The notes beneath the pieces are model-generated. The model ran no database searches. It had not been told where the DNA came from and saw only the letters and a program-made list of their open reading frames with translations. A stretch of DNA of 55,356 nt, taken from Alphaproteobacteria bacterium (GTDB taxonomy: Bacteria; Pseudomonadota; Alphaproteobacteria; Sphingomonadales; Kordiimonadaceae). This document shows positions 28,045 through 36,913 of the stretch, piece after piece. Position 1 is the stretch's first letter; each line of letters starts with the position of its first letter. A program made the position numbers and the translations under genes. The stretch is from contig JAJFIS010000012.1 of NCBI GenBank assembly GCA_021774735.1, positions 1 to 55,356 on the forward strand. Direction: 5' to 3'.

Positions 28045-29487
28045 CTAAGCATCAAATATATTGGTTAGCGCAAAGAAGATGCCCGCAGATAATACTGCCG
28101 CCACCGGCACCGTGATGACCCAAGCAGCCGCAATTTGCAGTACATATCTGCGGCGAACCAATTTGCGTTTCGCTAATTTCTTCAACTTCTTCTCGCTCGG
28201 TGTTTTTTTAGCTTTTTTGGCTGAAAGGAACTCTCGCAGGAACCCAACACCGAAAACTCCGCCTACAGCAATATGGGTACTGGAAACCGGCATCCCCATC
28301 CAGCTGGCAGCAATCACGGTAATAGCGGCTGACAGGGCCACACAGAAAGCACGGATTTGATTGAGCTTAGTTATTTCTTGGCCCACCGTGCGGATAAGCT
28401 TCGGGCCAAATAATAACAGGCCAATAGAAATGCCAACCGCACCAATGATCATCACCCAAATCGGTATCGCTACCTTTGATGCCATATCACCGCCACTATC
28501 AGCCACACCAACGATGGCCGCCAGCGGACCTATTGCATTAGCCACATCATTGGCACCATGAGCAAAGGAGAGCATAGCCGCAGAGAATATCAAAGGAATA
28601 GTGAAGAGCTTTGTGATTGATTTTTTGCGATTTTCTAACTTTTCCGATGCCCTTGCTACCATCGGCCGGGTGATATACCAAACCACTAATAAAGTCGCGA
28701 CGCCGATAGACCAAATCTCCCAGACCTCAGCCTTCCAGATCTTCTTAAGGCCTTTCATGGTTAGATACATGCCAAAGGCACCGGCCATGATACCGACCAA
28801 TAAGGGCACCCACTTGCGGGCAGCGGCCAGTTTATCATCAGGTCCTAAAATCATCTTTTTGATGAAATATAGAAAAGCGGCGGCGATAATTCCGCCGAGC
28901 ATGGGGGAAATAACCCAGCTGGCAGCAATTTCACCCATTTTGGGCCAATTCACCGCTGAAAAGCCTGCTGCTGCAATGCCCGCGCCCATAACACCGCCGA
29001 CGATCGAATGGGTCGTTGAAACGGGAGCGCCAAAATAAGTCGCTAAATTGAGCCATACAGCCGCCGCGAGCAGTGCCGACATCATCGCCCATACAAAAAC
29101 CGTTGCATCTTGAAAGCCGCTAGGGTCAATGATGCCCTTGCGGATTGTGGAGATAACATCTCCGCCAGCGATAAGCGCCCCAGCAGATTCGAATATGGCG
29201 GCAATGATAAGCGCCCCGATAAGCGTTAAGGCCTTTGAACCGACCGCCGGACCAATATTGTTCGCCACGTCATTAGCGCCAATATTAATGGCCATATAAG
29301 CACCGATGACCGAGGCTGCCACCACCATCATGCCCATCTGGTCAAAAGATTGACCAAGCATTACATAAGTTAAGACCGCAGCAACAAAAATAAGTGCTAA
29401 AATAAGCCGCATGCGGGATGTTGTATTGTCAATGAGGCCCGTCTCAAAACGAGCAAATTTAGATAAGTCCTTGTTTAATTTCTTCAT
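28045..29487 (-). CDS. PiT-family inorganic phosphate transporter
   Basis: 480 aa, polytopic. The two family repeats GANDVANNIGPAVGSKALT (N-terminal half) and HGANDVANAIGPLAAIVG (C-terminal half) are diagnostic of PiT proteins. The conserved PVSTTHSIVGG and PVSSTHIAVGG motifs lie in the same relative positions. It imports phosphate, usually as a metal-phosphate/H+ or Na+ symport. The first 25 residues are a basic cytoplasmic lead. It is monocistronic with its own flanking hairpins; no PhoU-like partner (DUF47) is seen beside it. Confidence 0.94.
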   Translation of the reverse strand: MKKLNKDLSKFARFETGLIDNTTSRMRLILALIFVAAVLTYVMLGQSFDQMGMMVVAASVIGAYMAINIGANDVANNIGPAVGSKALTLIGALIIAAIFESAGALIAGGDVISTIRKGIIDPSGFQDATVFVWAMMSALLAAAVWLNLATYFGAPVSTTHSIVGGVMGAGIAAAGFSAVNWPKMGEIAASWVISPMLGGIIAAAFLYFIKKMILGPDDKLAAARKWVPLLVGIMAGAFGMYLTMKGLKKIWKAEVWEIWSIGVATLLVVWYITRPMVARASEKLENRKKSITKLFTIPLIFSAAMLSFAHGANDVANAIGPLAAIVGVADSGGDMASKVAIPIWVMIIGAVGISIGLLLFGPKLIRTVGQEITKLNQIRAFCVALSAAITVIAASWMGMPVSSTHIAVGGVFGVGFLREFLSAKKAKKTPSEKKLKKLAKRKLVRRRYVLQIAAAWVITVPVAAVLSAGIFFALTNIFDA

Positions 29488-29583
29488 GGGGTTCCACCGT
29501 TTAAAAATTTATGTGATCAAGGTAGTATCTCAGCCGCTATCTCTCATATCAGAAGTTAGATTGCAAGCTGTAACTTTCAAAAA

Positions 29584-29615
29584 AAAGCGGCCCGGGCATA
29601 TGCCAGAGCCGCTTT
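29584..29615. terminator. Intrinsic terminator of the second TonB receptor gene
   Basis: aaagcggc...gccgcttt hairpin, 24 bp past the minus-strand receptor stop. On the minus strand it is followed by a run of six T. T-rich sequence also follows on the plus strand. Confidence 0.75.
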
Positions 29616-29638
29616 AAATTTTTTATAAGTATCAGAGC

Positions 29639-32182
29639 TTAGAATTCAAACGATACCGTTGCACCATATGTGCGTGGATCACTTGGATAAGCACTAAAGC
29701 TACCCGCTTGTGCCACACTATCAAAGACAATCTGATTATAGTTCTCTTTGGTCAAATTCTTAACCCAGAGGTTTACTCTCCAGCTATTTTCTGGATCATA
29801 AAGCGCAACACTTGCATTCAATATGAAGTTGCCACCTTGGAAACCATTCGGGTCATTATCACCCGCGATAGAACGACCGCTACGTGAATACATGCCTAAC
29901 TGCCAAGCTGATGACAGGTTTTCATTGATCTCATGCTCATAGCTAAGAGAGGATGAGGTCGTTAACTTTGGCACGTCCGCAGGGCGCTCGCCTGTTAGGT
30001 CGCAAACAGAAGCTGGATCATCAAAAGTACACGGCCCACCAGGGAAGCTGGTAAATTCAGCATCATTATAGGCTGCAGCGAAGCTCCAGAGAAGATTTTC
30101 TGTTAAAGCAAAATTTGCATCAACCTCAACACCTTTAATGCGGATCGAGCCAGCATTGCGAAGTTCAAACCCAAGACCATTAAAGAGATTGGCTTGGAAA
30201 TCTTTCACTTCTTGGGTGAAGAAGGCCACATTCACTTGCGCACGATTTTCCCAAAAGCGCGTTTTGAAACCAATTTCAATGGCATCTACTGTTTCAGGAC
30301 TAAACTCAAATGTATTTGTGTCATTTGGATCATTTGAGCTAGCAGCACGGCTTGTATCAAAGCCACCGGCTTTATAGCCCCGTGAGACACTGGCATAGGC
30401 ATTAACGTCATCACTTATATCATAAGCTAGGATGATATTACCGGTCCATTTATCCTCTGTACGGCTGCGATCAAAGTCTTCCAGTGCTGGGAACAATTGC
30501 AACGCTTGGAAGCCAAGTAATGTATTGAAAGCTGGATCGCCTTTAATTGGATCAACTGCGGCACGAGTACCGTCGATAACCGCTTGAATAACCGCAGGCG
30601 GTGTTCCAGGAGGTAATGCCCCTAGTTGGCCTGCAATTGCCAGCGAAACAAACATCTCTTCAAAATCGATAGCAGCGAAGCTATCATTAATATCAAAGAC
30701 ACCTTGTGCTTGCTTGTTTTCTTTGGTGTAACGAAGACCACCAGTTAGGGTCAGGCGATCATTGATATGGAAATCAAATTGACCAAACAGCGCCCAACTT
30801 TCAGATTGCGTGGTAAAGGTTTCATCTACCTGACCAGTGCCTTCCGCAAAAGAAGAACCCAGCGCCGGCACTGGGCCAGCCCATAGACCACCGGCCGCCA
30901 AGCTAGCTAAGGTCAATTCAACACCCGTTACATTATCAACTGGGCCAAAAGCACCAAAGCCAGATAGGATGCTGAAGAAGTTACGCGTATCAGCACCAAA
31001 AGGTACCTCATCGATAGCAAGCAGGTCTTGGTTCGAATAGAAACCACCGACCAACCAATCAACCCGATTATTTCCGGTTGAAGCTAAACGAAATTCTTGA
31101 GTGAAAACTTGAATATCAGTGAATTCACCGTTGCGCTTAACTATATCCAAGTCGGTAAAGTCAGCATCAATGCTAGCGTCAGAAGTGAAATCACGGTAGG
31201 CGGTAATGCTGGTAAACTCAACATTCTCAAAGTCGTAATTAACCTCCATTGAGATGCCTTTGTCTTTCATGCTGCTGAGCAAGTCACCATCGAAGCTAAC
31301 TTCGCGGTTGAAAGGCACAATAGGTAAGACAGTACCGCCGATAGCTGCCCGAACAGCAGCCGTTGGGCCATTTACCGTGAACGGTGCAGCACAGCAAGCT
31401 TCATCAATTTCACTGTAGTCGCCAATGATACGAATGCTTAGCGCATCAGATGGTTCATATAGAAGCTGGCCGCGAAGGGCAAAACGATCACGGTCATTAA
31501 CATCTTCGCCGTTAAAGACATTTCTAATAAAACCATCACGTTGATTTATATTGGCTGAAATACGAACACCAAGCACATCATCAACGATAGGTGCTGTGAA
31601 TGTACCCTTGGCAATGAACTGGTCATAGTTACCGTAGGTTACTTCAAACTTTCCGCCCGCCTCAACAAGATCAGGTTTTTGTGTAACAAAAGAAATAACA
31701 CCTGCTGAGGTGTTTTTACCAAAAAGGGTACTTTGCGGGCCGCGCAATACTTCAACGCGTTCAACCGAGACAAAGTCACCAATTGCAGAACCTGTACGTG
31801 AGCGATATACGCCGTCTACATAAATCCCAACCGACGGCTCAAGCCCGGGGTTAAACCCTGATGTACCAATTCCGCGAATATTCACAACGGTCTGAAAAGC
31901 CGCAGCAGACTGGGTCGTGTTCAGTGCTGGTACAACGAATTGCAGATCCCGAATATCACGCGTGTTTGTTTTAGCCAAAACATCACCAGATATGGCGCTA
32001 ACCGCAACTGGTACATCTTGCAATGTTACTTCACGCTTTTGCGAAGTAACAATAATTTCTTCCAGCGCAAAATCGCCGTCATCATCAGCATCCTGAGCCA
32101 TTAGGCCAGGTGCAGACATTCCATAACTTACCGCTGCTGATGCTAATAATAGCGTCCGCATGCGGTTTCTCGATTTGTTCAT
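29639..32182 (-). CDS. TonB-dependent outer-membrane receptor
   Basis: 847 aa from ATG 32182, chosen because GGGAGGAA lies just upstream. An in-frame start at 32215 would put 11 non-signal residues before the signal peptide (MNKSRNRMRTLLLASAAVSYGMSAPGLMAQ). TonB box EEIIVTSQKRE is followed by the plug (VPVAVSAISGDVL, VNIRGIGTSGFNPGLEPSVGIYVDGVYRSR, VEVLRGPQSTLFGKNTSAGVISFVTQKP). The barrel ends TYGATVSFEF. The plug pattern matches the large sphingomonad/marine receptor group used for diverse organic nutrients. It stands alone with its own terminator; the ligand is unknown. Confidence 0.93.
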   Translation of the reverse strand: MNKSRNRMRTLLLASAAVSYGMSAPGLMAQDADDDGDFALEEIIVTSQKREVTLQDVPVAVSAISGDVLAKTNTRDIRDLQFVVPALNTTQSAAAFQTVVNIRGIGTSGFNPGLEPSVGIYVDGVYRSRTGSAIGDFVSVERVEVLRGPQSTLFGKNTSAGVISFVTQKPDLVEAGGKFEVTYGNYDQFIAKGTFTAPIVDDVLGVRISANINQRDGFIRNVFNGEDVNDRDRFALRGQLLYEPSDALSIRIIGDYSEIDEACCAAPFTVNGPTAAVRAAIGGTVLPIVPFNREVSFDGDLLSSMKDKGISMEVNYDFENVEFTSITAYRDFTSDASIDADFTDLDIVKRNGEFTDIQVFTQEFRLASTGNNRVDWLVGGFYSNQDLLAIDEVPFGADTRNFFSILSGFGAFGPVDNVTGVELTLASLAAGGLWAGPVPALGSSFAEGTGQVDETFTTQSESWALFGQFDFHINDRLTLTGGLRYTKENKQAQGVFDINDSFAAIDFEEMFVSLAIAGQLGALPPGTPPAVIQAVIDGTRAAVDPIKGDPAFNTLLGFQALQLFPALEDFDRSRTEDKWTGNIILAYDISDDVNAYASVSRGYKAGGFDTSRAASSNDPNDTNTFEFSPETVDAIEIGFKTRFWENRAQVNVAFFTQEVKDFQANLFNGLGFELRNAGSIRIKGVEVDANFALTENLLWSFAAAYNDAEFTSFPGGPCTFDDPASVCDLTGERPADVPKLTTSSSLSYEHEINENLSSAWQLGMYSRSGRSIAGDNDPNGFQGGNFILNASVALYDPENSWRVNLWVKNLTKENYNQIVFDSVAQAGSFSAYPSDPRTYGATVSFEF

Positions 32183-32414
32183 AATGCGTTCCTCCCTTAA
32201 ACAAATTCCGGCCAAAAATGACCAGCTAAACTTATATACTTATTGGTTGGTATGGGTATTTTCAGCCCCTCTGATCTCCCAATTACACCAAAACTATATA
32301 ATCCGGCCCTACAATCTACACCCGCCTATCCTAGGTCAAGGTAATCATGACTAATTCACGCAAATTTTAATCAAAGGGTGACATATATGTCCCAACTTTG
32401 CCCAAATTGCGCAA

Positions 32415-32849
32415 TTATTGTGCTGATTGATAGACAGATTGGTTAATAAATACGCGAATCTTCCCAGACCCTAGGCGACGATCAACCGCATTTTGAAAAT
32501 AATAAGCCACTACATCCGGGTCAACGGGGGTGTTCGGCCTAAAACGTCTTGCCGCCAACTGGTTGCCAGCAATTAATATATCTCCGCGCAGCTGAGGTAA
32601 TCTTGTATTTATTTCCTCCAGCTCTGCACCCTCTTGCAATTTCAAGACAACCACCAACATCATACTGCCCTTTTGGCGGCCCCTAACCGTCACCGGAAAG
32701 CTAAATGGTTTCATTTCAATTCTAGCATTAGCAGGCGTTTCTTCCGATGTTTCTTCACTGATCACCGCATCAGCCCCATATACTGGCGTTATTGATGTAG
32801 AAAAAATATTGAGAGCCCCACATATTAATACAATAGCAAAATGCTGCAT
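32415..32849 (-). CDS. Secreted FliL-like protein (tentative)
   Basis: 144 aa from ATG 32849, giving a clear signal peptide (MQHFAIVLICGALNIFSTSITPVYGADA); the frame extends to 32900 without a ribosome binding site. The mature part has a strand-rich core MKPFSFPVTVRGRQKGSMMLVVVLKLQEGAELEEINTRLPQLRGDIL and ends with VAYYFQNAVDRRLGSGKIRVFINQSVYQ. This follows the order of FliL, the flagellar-motor-associated protein: an N-terminal strand, then LP-x-hR-D-x-h and a final V-x-V-x-F strand. Proximity to flaEY supports a flagellar link. The similarity is remote and needs profile comparison. Confidence 0.5.
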   Translation of the reverse strand: MQHFAIVLICGALNIFSTSITPVYGADAVISEETSEETPANARIEMKPFSFPVTVRGRQKGSMMLVVVLKLQEGAELEEINTRLPQLRGDILIAGNQLAARRFRPNTPVDPDVVAYYFQNAVDRRLGSGKIRVFINQSVYQSAQ

Positions 32850-33053
32850 CTTAAACACCTGATGTCTTTGTTTTGGTTTTTGGCCCATTTGACTATCCAT
32901 TCACATTTATTCAACTGGTCTTAACAGCCAAAACTAAATTAATATTACCTTATAGCATATTTGCCGAATCAACTTGGTCTTAAATTATGTCATTTTTACA
33001 TTACTACCACTAAACCTAGGTTTTTTTATCAACAAGGGACCACAATAAAGATT

Positions 33054-33125
33054 ATTTTGCAGCTTCACATTGCCGCATTTTGCAAATTTAATGCATTTTG
33101 CAGTAATTAATTATTGCATTTTGCA
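33054..33125 (+). repeat. GCATTTTGCA repeats, candidate upstream activator sites
   Basis: GCATTTTGCA occurs at 33075-33084, 33093-33102 and 33116-33125. A partial copy (ATTTTGCA) lies at 33054-33061. They lie about 110-180 bp upstream of the predicted start of the sigma-54 promoter. That is the usual place for enhancer-binding-protein sites. Three short copies with unequal spacing are not a CRISPR array. Confidence 0.5.
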
Positions 33126-33209
33126 TCATAACTTTTAGCTGTAATAACACCCTGTTTCTAATCCTTTGAAAATAAACGATTTTAATTTTATTACAACTTA
33201 GATAAAATC

Positions 33210-33225
33210 TGGCACACCCCTTGCG
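33210..33225 (+). promoter_or_regulatory. Sigma-54 promoter (-24/-12)
   Basis: TGGCACACCCCTTGCG matches the RpoN consensus TGGCAC-N5-TTGCW except for the last base. GG (33211-33212) and GC (33223-33224) are exactly 10 nt apart. Transcription should begin near 33236. Nothing is coded between there and 33380, so the promoter serves an RNA. Confidence 0.8.
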
Positions 33226-33235
33226 TATATCTAAT

Positions 33236-33360
33236 TGTCTCTAGAGCAGAGGTAGCGAGAATAAGTTTTTGTAATACTCGACCCCCAATCGTGCGCTTAT
33301 TCACGCAAATACTGCCCTAGAGTCAATAAAGAGCCATTGGTTTTCCAGTGGCTCTTTTTG
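33236..33360 (+). ncRNA. Predicted sigma-54-dependent structured small RNA
   Basis: About 125 nt, starting at the predicted +1 of the sigma-54 promoter and ending in an intrinsic terminator. The closing helix is CTCTAGAGCAG (33239-33249) with CTGCCCTAGAG (33312-33322): 10 pairs and one mismatch. The middle helix is GCGAGAATAAG (33255-33265) with CTTATTCACGC (33296-33306), again with one mismatch. At the top, CGA/TCG (33279/33289) exposes a CCCCCAA loop. The terminator hairpin follows directly. No credible open reading frame lies inside. It converges tail-to-tail with flaEY. I do not recognise a known RNA family. A trans-acting regulator of flagellar genes is an inference from context. Confidence 0.7.
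33328..33359. terminator. Intrinsic terminator of the small RNA, also downstream of flaEY
   Basis: AAAGAGCCA (33328-33336) pairs with TGGCTCTTT (33349-33357), extended by TGG/CCA around a TTTT loop and followed by T residues. It lies 21 bp past the flaEY stop on the other strand and may stop both transcripts. Confidence 0.85.
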
Positions 33361-33379
33361 CATTCAAACTCACTGAAAC

Positions 33380-36376
33380 TTAGATACTGAAAGAGGACCC
33401 CGCGAAGGAACCTGCCTGCAGACGAGCAAGTGCGTCTTGGTAATTTGCGATCTGGGCCAATATTCTAGGTGGTGCATCACCAACATTATTTTTAGCTTGC
33501 TCTTTTATCAGTGCCTTTAAGGGGTCAAATTCTGTGGACCTAAAGGCCCGCTGAATCGTAGATATTGCATCATCGATTATACCTACAACAAATTTTGCCG
33601 TTACTTTATCCGATAGATTTAAGGCCTGATCGAGCCCCAACGCAAAAACACCACCAAGATTTTCAAGATTAGTGCCTTCGTCTTCATCCTTGGTAAGATT
33701 AAATAATTCATCGGTTGGCAATAAGCGAACAGGTTCGATACCTATGCTACGCAGTGCATCACGGCCATCAGCTCCAGCTATCAATTCTATAGCGCCTTTG
33801 CCGCTAACCGTTTCAATTTTTAGTTTTTCGCCTTCGCTCGTTGTTGTCACGGTAACTTTCGCCTTGCCCAGACCGGCAACCCTGATTTTACGGGCAATAT
33901 CGTCAAAGCCATCTCCATCATCAATGGTAATTTTAATGCGCCTGCCACCATTGAAACTAATGGAAAAATAGTCTCCATCTCTAGCGCTAGTCTGCGTGAC
34001 TATATCACGGCTTTGATCTGCATTGACCGCACCCACGGGCAAACCAAGCGCAGATAGCACCGAAGTGCCAGAAGGCGTAAAAGCGACGCCGCCCGCTTCC
34101 ACCTTAGAGAAGGCGAATCCAAATTGCTGGGTGTCCTCTGATGCTCCCGTGCTGCCATCTAAACGCGTGACAAAGCCATCGGTTGCACCCACACTGGTTT
34201 CACCTACAAAAGTTGATGTCGTGGTGCCTGCCACAAATACTTTACCGCTATCCACCGTTAAATCGACAACACGCTCCGTACCACTAGTGCCGATGAAAGT
34301 GGTGAAATCCGCACTAGCGCTGCCACCCCCGTCGGTTAAGCCTGTTACAAAACCATCAAAGCCACCAGCGAGGCTACCATTGACCGTGCCTGATCCAAAT
34401 GCACCGCTGGTGGTAACCCCGGCAATATAAATATTATTACCATCCACCTTCAAAGAGGATAATGAACCCCCTGTTCCCAAAGCACCTAGATTTACGCTGA
34501 AAAGCTGATTGTTTAAATCTGTTGCATCAAGTTTTCTGAGAATTGCATCACCGCCTTCTTCAACCGCGACCAAAATATTACCGTCCGCTGCTATGGCAAC
34601 ACCCTTAACCACATCTTTTCCTGCCCCGCCAAATACTGTCGAACCAATTAAAGCGCCGCTCGTACCATCAATTTGTAGAACCAAAGCGTCACCGCCGCCA
34701 CTATAGCCTGACGTCGCGCTTATGGCACCTTTGGTTTCCCCAGCCAGAATAATATTGTTGCTGCCATCAACCGTGACCGAAAGCCCCGCTGTTGTGGAGA
34801 ATGTATCCAATTGATAGCGAAAAACCTCGTCACCCCCACTGGTGAATTTTGCAACAAATGCATCGGTGCCCGTCACGGCGTCCCCCGCTGCCAGTGAAGT
34901 ATCCGTTTGTCCAGCTATGATAACATTATCGGCACTATCAATAGTGATAGCAAAGCCAGAAGCTTCACTATCTGCACCCAAAAGCCGAGAAAATATAACA
35001 TTGCCTTCACTGTCAAATTTAGTCAGGAAGATATCACTGGTCTCAGCCGTATTGATCTGATGACCAAAAGACCCGGACGATGTACCAACGGCATAAATAT
35101 TACCGACACTGTCCACCGCCACGCCGTTACTACGGGTTTCGGCTGAAACTACAGATTTTCCTTCAAGGTCTGTGATGGAGCCAACCTCTTCATCCACCGC
35201 ATCTGGGTCAGGGTCTTCGCCCGTCGCCGTCTTCAGCGCGTCGGCCAAAAACTTTTCTTTCAAGGCTGCAATTTTAGGATCTAGGTCGCTGTCATTATCA
35301 TCCAAAGCGTCTGTCAGAGTTTTTAATTCTGTCGCCGTTAAGTCAATGCCAGAAAATTTTATGCGGTCGCCTGTGGTTATGGTGGCGTCAATAGTATCTA
35401 AATTCTGTAAGAAGCTTTGAGCTTCGCCGGTGCCGTCAACCCGTGTCACGCTGCCCGTAACAATCAAGCCTGGCGTACTTGCTTGCGGCGTTAAAACTAC
35501 ATCTTCAGTAATCGTTCCCTCAATCTTCAGTCCATAGTCAAAATTACTGTCCGGACCAAAGCCAAAGCGTGTTTGATATTTGGATTGTGGGTCGCCGTTA
35601 CCATCCAAAACGGGGGCACCAAATTCATCTAACAACAGAACAGTTGATATTTGCTGATTTGCAAAGTCAACAATATTGCGAACACTTAATGTTCCGGTTA
35701 TCTGGCTTAAATCAATGGTGATGGTATCAGACACACCCGCTTTGGTTAGCGTAATATCGAAAACTTCAGTGCCTGTTAAACCCGCAACAACATCATCCAC
35801 TGACCCAGTTTGGATTATGCCACCAATATATTCAGTGCCATTGCGCCCTAACCTAACCGAGGTTTCTGTGCGGTTTTCCTTCTCACCAATTAATAAAGTT
35901 AGCTTGTCTAATTCAACATCTTCAATAAAGCCACGCAGTTCAGCAAATCCTTCGGTGAATTGGCTATCCAGGCGGCCAAGCGAGCTTTCTGGTGTGGCCT
36001 TTTCTGCGGCATATTGGGCCAGTGCCCGCAGATTATCGAGCGCTTTAAAAATAGTGAAAGTGGCTTTTTTGTCCAAATCATTACCTGCTGAACCCAAGAA
36101 CCCACGGCTCTCATCAATGAAAGAGCTGAGCCCGCGTACTTCTGCAATGCGAGAAACCAGCGAGCGCGAATCAGAGGCAACTTCCCACGGCGGGATAACC
36201 GCAGGTCCGCGATTGATATTTTGCAACGCCGCTGATGGGGGTAAGGTTAAAACAGATTGTTGAAAGGATTTAGCATCAAAGGACAGCTGCAACAAGTTAG
36301 CGCCCAGACCTACGATCTGAACCGGGGGCAATCCCGAGCCAAAAGCTCCGCCGCTTGTTGTGCCAAAAAAGGCCAT
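33380..36376 (-). CDS. flaEY: FlaEY-like flagellin regulatory protein with SBBP propeller repeats
   Basis: 998 aa. The N-terminal 200 residues are helical (SRIAEVRGLSSFIDESRGFL...). Residues about 400-770 carry beta-propeller repeats of the SBBP type: DSVGNIYAVGTSSGSFG...TSDIFLTKFDSEGNVIFSRLLG, repeated with DNVIIAGQTD, NNIILAGETKG, GNILVAVEEGG and NIYIAGVTTSG. The C-terminus is helical and ends in LQAGSFAGSSFSI. This layout and length match FlaEY of Caulobacter, a trans-acting modulator of flagellin and chemotaxis gene expression. There is no signal peptide. Assignment is by architecture, so moderate confidence. GAAGGAC precedes the ATG. The convergent sigma-54 small RNA ends just beyond its stop. 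Confidence 0.65.
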   Translation of the reverse strand: MAFFGTTSGGAFGSGLPPVQIVGLGANLLQLSFDAKSFQQSVLTLPPSAALQNINRGPAVIPPWEVASDSRSLVSRIAEVRGLSSFIDESRGFLGSAGNDLDKKATFTIFKALDNLRALAQYAAEKATPESSLGRLDSQFTEGFAELRGFIEDVELDKLTLLIGEKENRTETSVRLGRNGTEYIGGIIQTGSVDDVVAGLTGTEVFDITLTKAGVSDTITIDLSQITGTLSVRNIVDFANQQISTVLLLDEFGAPVLDGNGDPQSKYQTRFGFGPDSNFDYGLKIEGTITEDVVLTPQASTPGLIVTGSVTRVDGTGEAQSFLQNLDTIDATITTGDRIKFSGIDLTATELKTLTDALDDNDSDLDPKIAALKEKFLADALKTATGEDPDPDAVDEEVGSITDLEGKSVVSAETRSNGVAVDSVGNIYAVGTSSGSFGHQINTAETSDIFLTKFDSEGNVIFSRLLGADSEASGFAITIDSADNVIIAGQTDTSLAAGDAVTGTDAFVAKFTSGGDEVFRYQLDTFSTTAGLSVTVDGSNNIILAGETKGAISATSGYSGGGDALVLQIDGTSGALIGSTVFGGAGKDVVKGVAIAADGNILVAVEEGGDAILRKLDATDLNNQLFSVNLGALGTGGSLSSLKVDGNNIYIAGVTTSGAFGSGTVNGSLAGGFDGFVTGLTDGGGSASADFTTFIGTSGTERVVDLTVDSGKVFVAGTTTSTFVGETSVGATDGFVTRLDGSTGASEDTQQFGFAFSKVEAGGVAFTPSGTSVLSALGLPVGAVNADQSRDIVTQTSARDGDYFSISFNGGRRIKITIDDGDGFDDIARKIRVAGLGKAKVTVTTTSEGEKLKIETVSGKGAIELIAGADGRDALRSIGIEPVRLLPTDELFNLTKDEDEGTNLENLGGVFALGLDQALNLSDKVTAKFVVGIIDDAISTIQRAFRSTEFDPLKALIKEQAKNNVGDAPPRILAQIANYQDALARLQAGSFAGSSFSI

Positions 36377-36484
36377 TATCGTCCTTCGTTTTCTACGTTA
36401 CTAAATAGGCAAATTCTGCCCACTAGGCAATATTTACCGGATTTTCCGGCGACATCGCCGCTCCTTTGACCCACAATAGACATT

Positions 36485-36519
36485 AAGAGGCACTTATTGC
36501 CGCCTCTTGCCAATTGGCA
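36485..36519. promoter_or_regulatory. Tandem inverted repeats between flaEY and yggT
   Basis: aagaggc (36485-36491) and gcctctt (36502-36508) form one inverted repeat. It is followed at once by the 12-nt palindrome tgccaattggca (36508-36519). They lie in the 237-bp gap between divergent genes, so they are more likely operator or leader elements than terminators. Nothing else is evident in the gap. Confidence 0.4.
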
Positions 36520-36613
36520 GGCTAGTCCTTACATATATATGCAAGGAGTGTGCTAAAGCGCTCACAACAATAATATCACCTGCCCAATATGGCGAAAAAG
36601 GGAAGACAAAATA

Positions 36614-36913
36614 ATGAATGCGATCGTCTGGCTTGCTCTAACCATCCTAAATATCATGTGGTGGATGGTCATCGTTCAGTTTATCTTAAGCTGGCTCATT
36701 GCTTTTAATATTATCAATACTAGCCAACCGCTTATCTATTCGGTTGTTGATTTTCTAAACAAGGTTACCGAACCGCTTTACCGGCCCATAAGACGCCATA
36801 TCCCGCTGGTTGGTGGTTTTGACCTCTCACCCTTGGTACTTATTCTCGCCATCGGCTTTACCCAGCGAATAATTATATCGCTCTATTATAGCTCACATGG
36901 TCTTTTTTATTAG
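36614..36913 (+). CDS. YggT-family membrane protein
   Basis: 99 aa with two hydrophobic segments (about 5-30 and 68-90) around the conserved loop INTSQPLIYSVVDFLNKVTEPLYRPIRRHIP. This loop pattern (EPLL/YRPIRR-x-IP followed by GGFDLSPLV) is diagnostic of YggT. The family is linked to osmotic tolerance and membrane-protein or division functions, without a firm biochemical role. It heads a plus-strand block yggT-DUF167-folD-marC with overlapping or adjacent ends. Confidence 0.9.
   Translation: MNAIVWLALTILNIMWWMVIVQFILSWLIAFNIINTSQPLIYSVVDFLNKVTEPLYRPIRRHIPLVGGFDLSPLVLILAIGFTQRIIISLYYSSHGLFY

Noticed and set aside
33054-33125. Short repeats as a CRISPR array
   Set aside because: 10-bp units with unequal spacing and no cas genes in the window.
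36489-36500. GGCAC-like sigma-54 site before yggT
   Set aside because: GG to GC spacing is 8 nt instead of 10.
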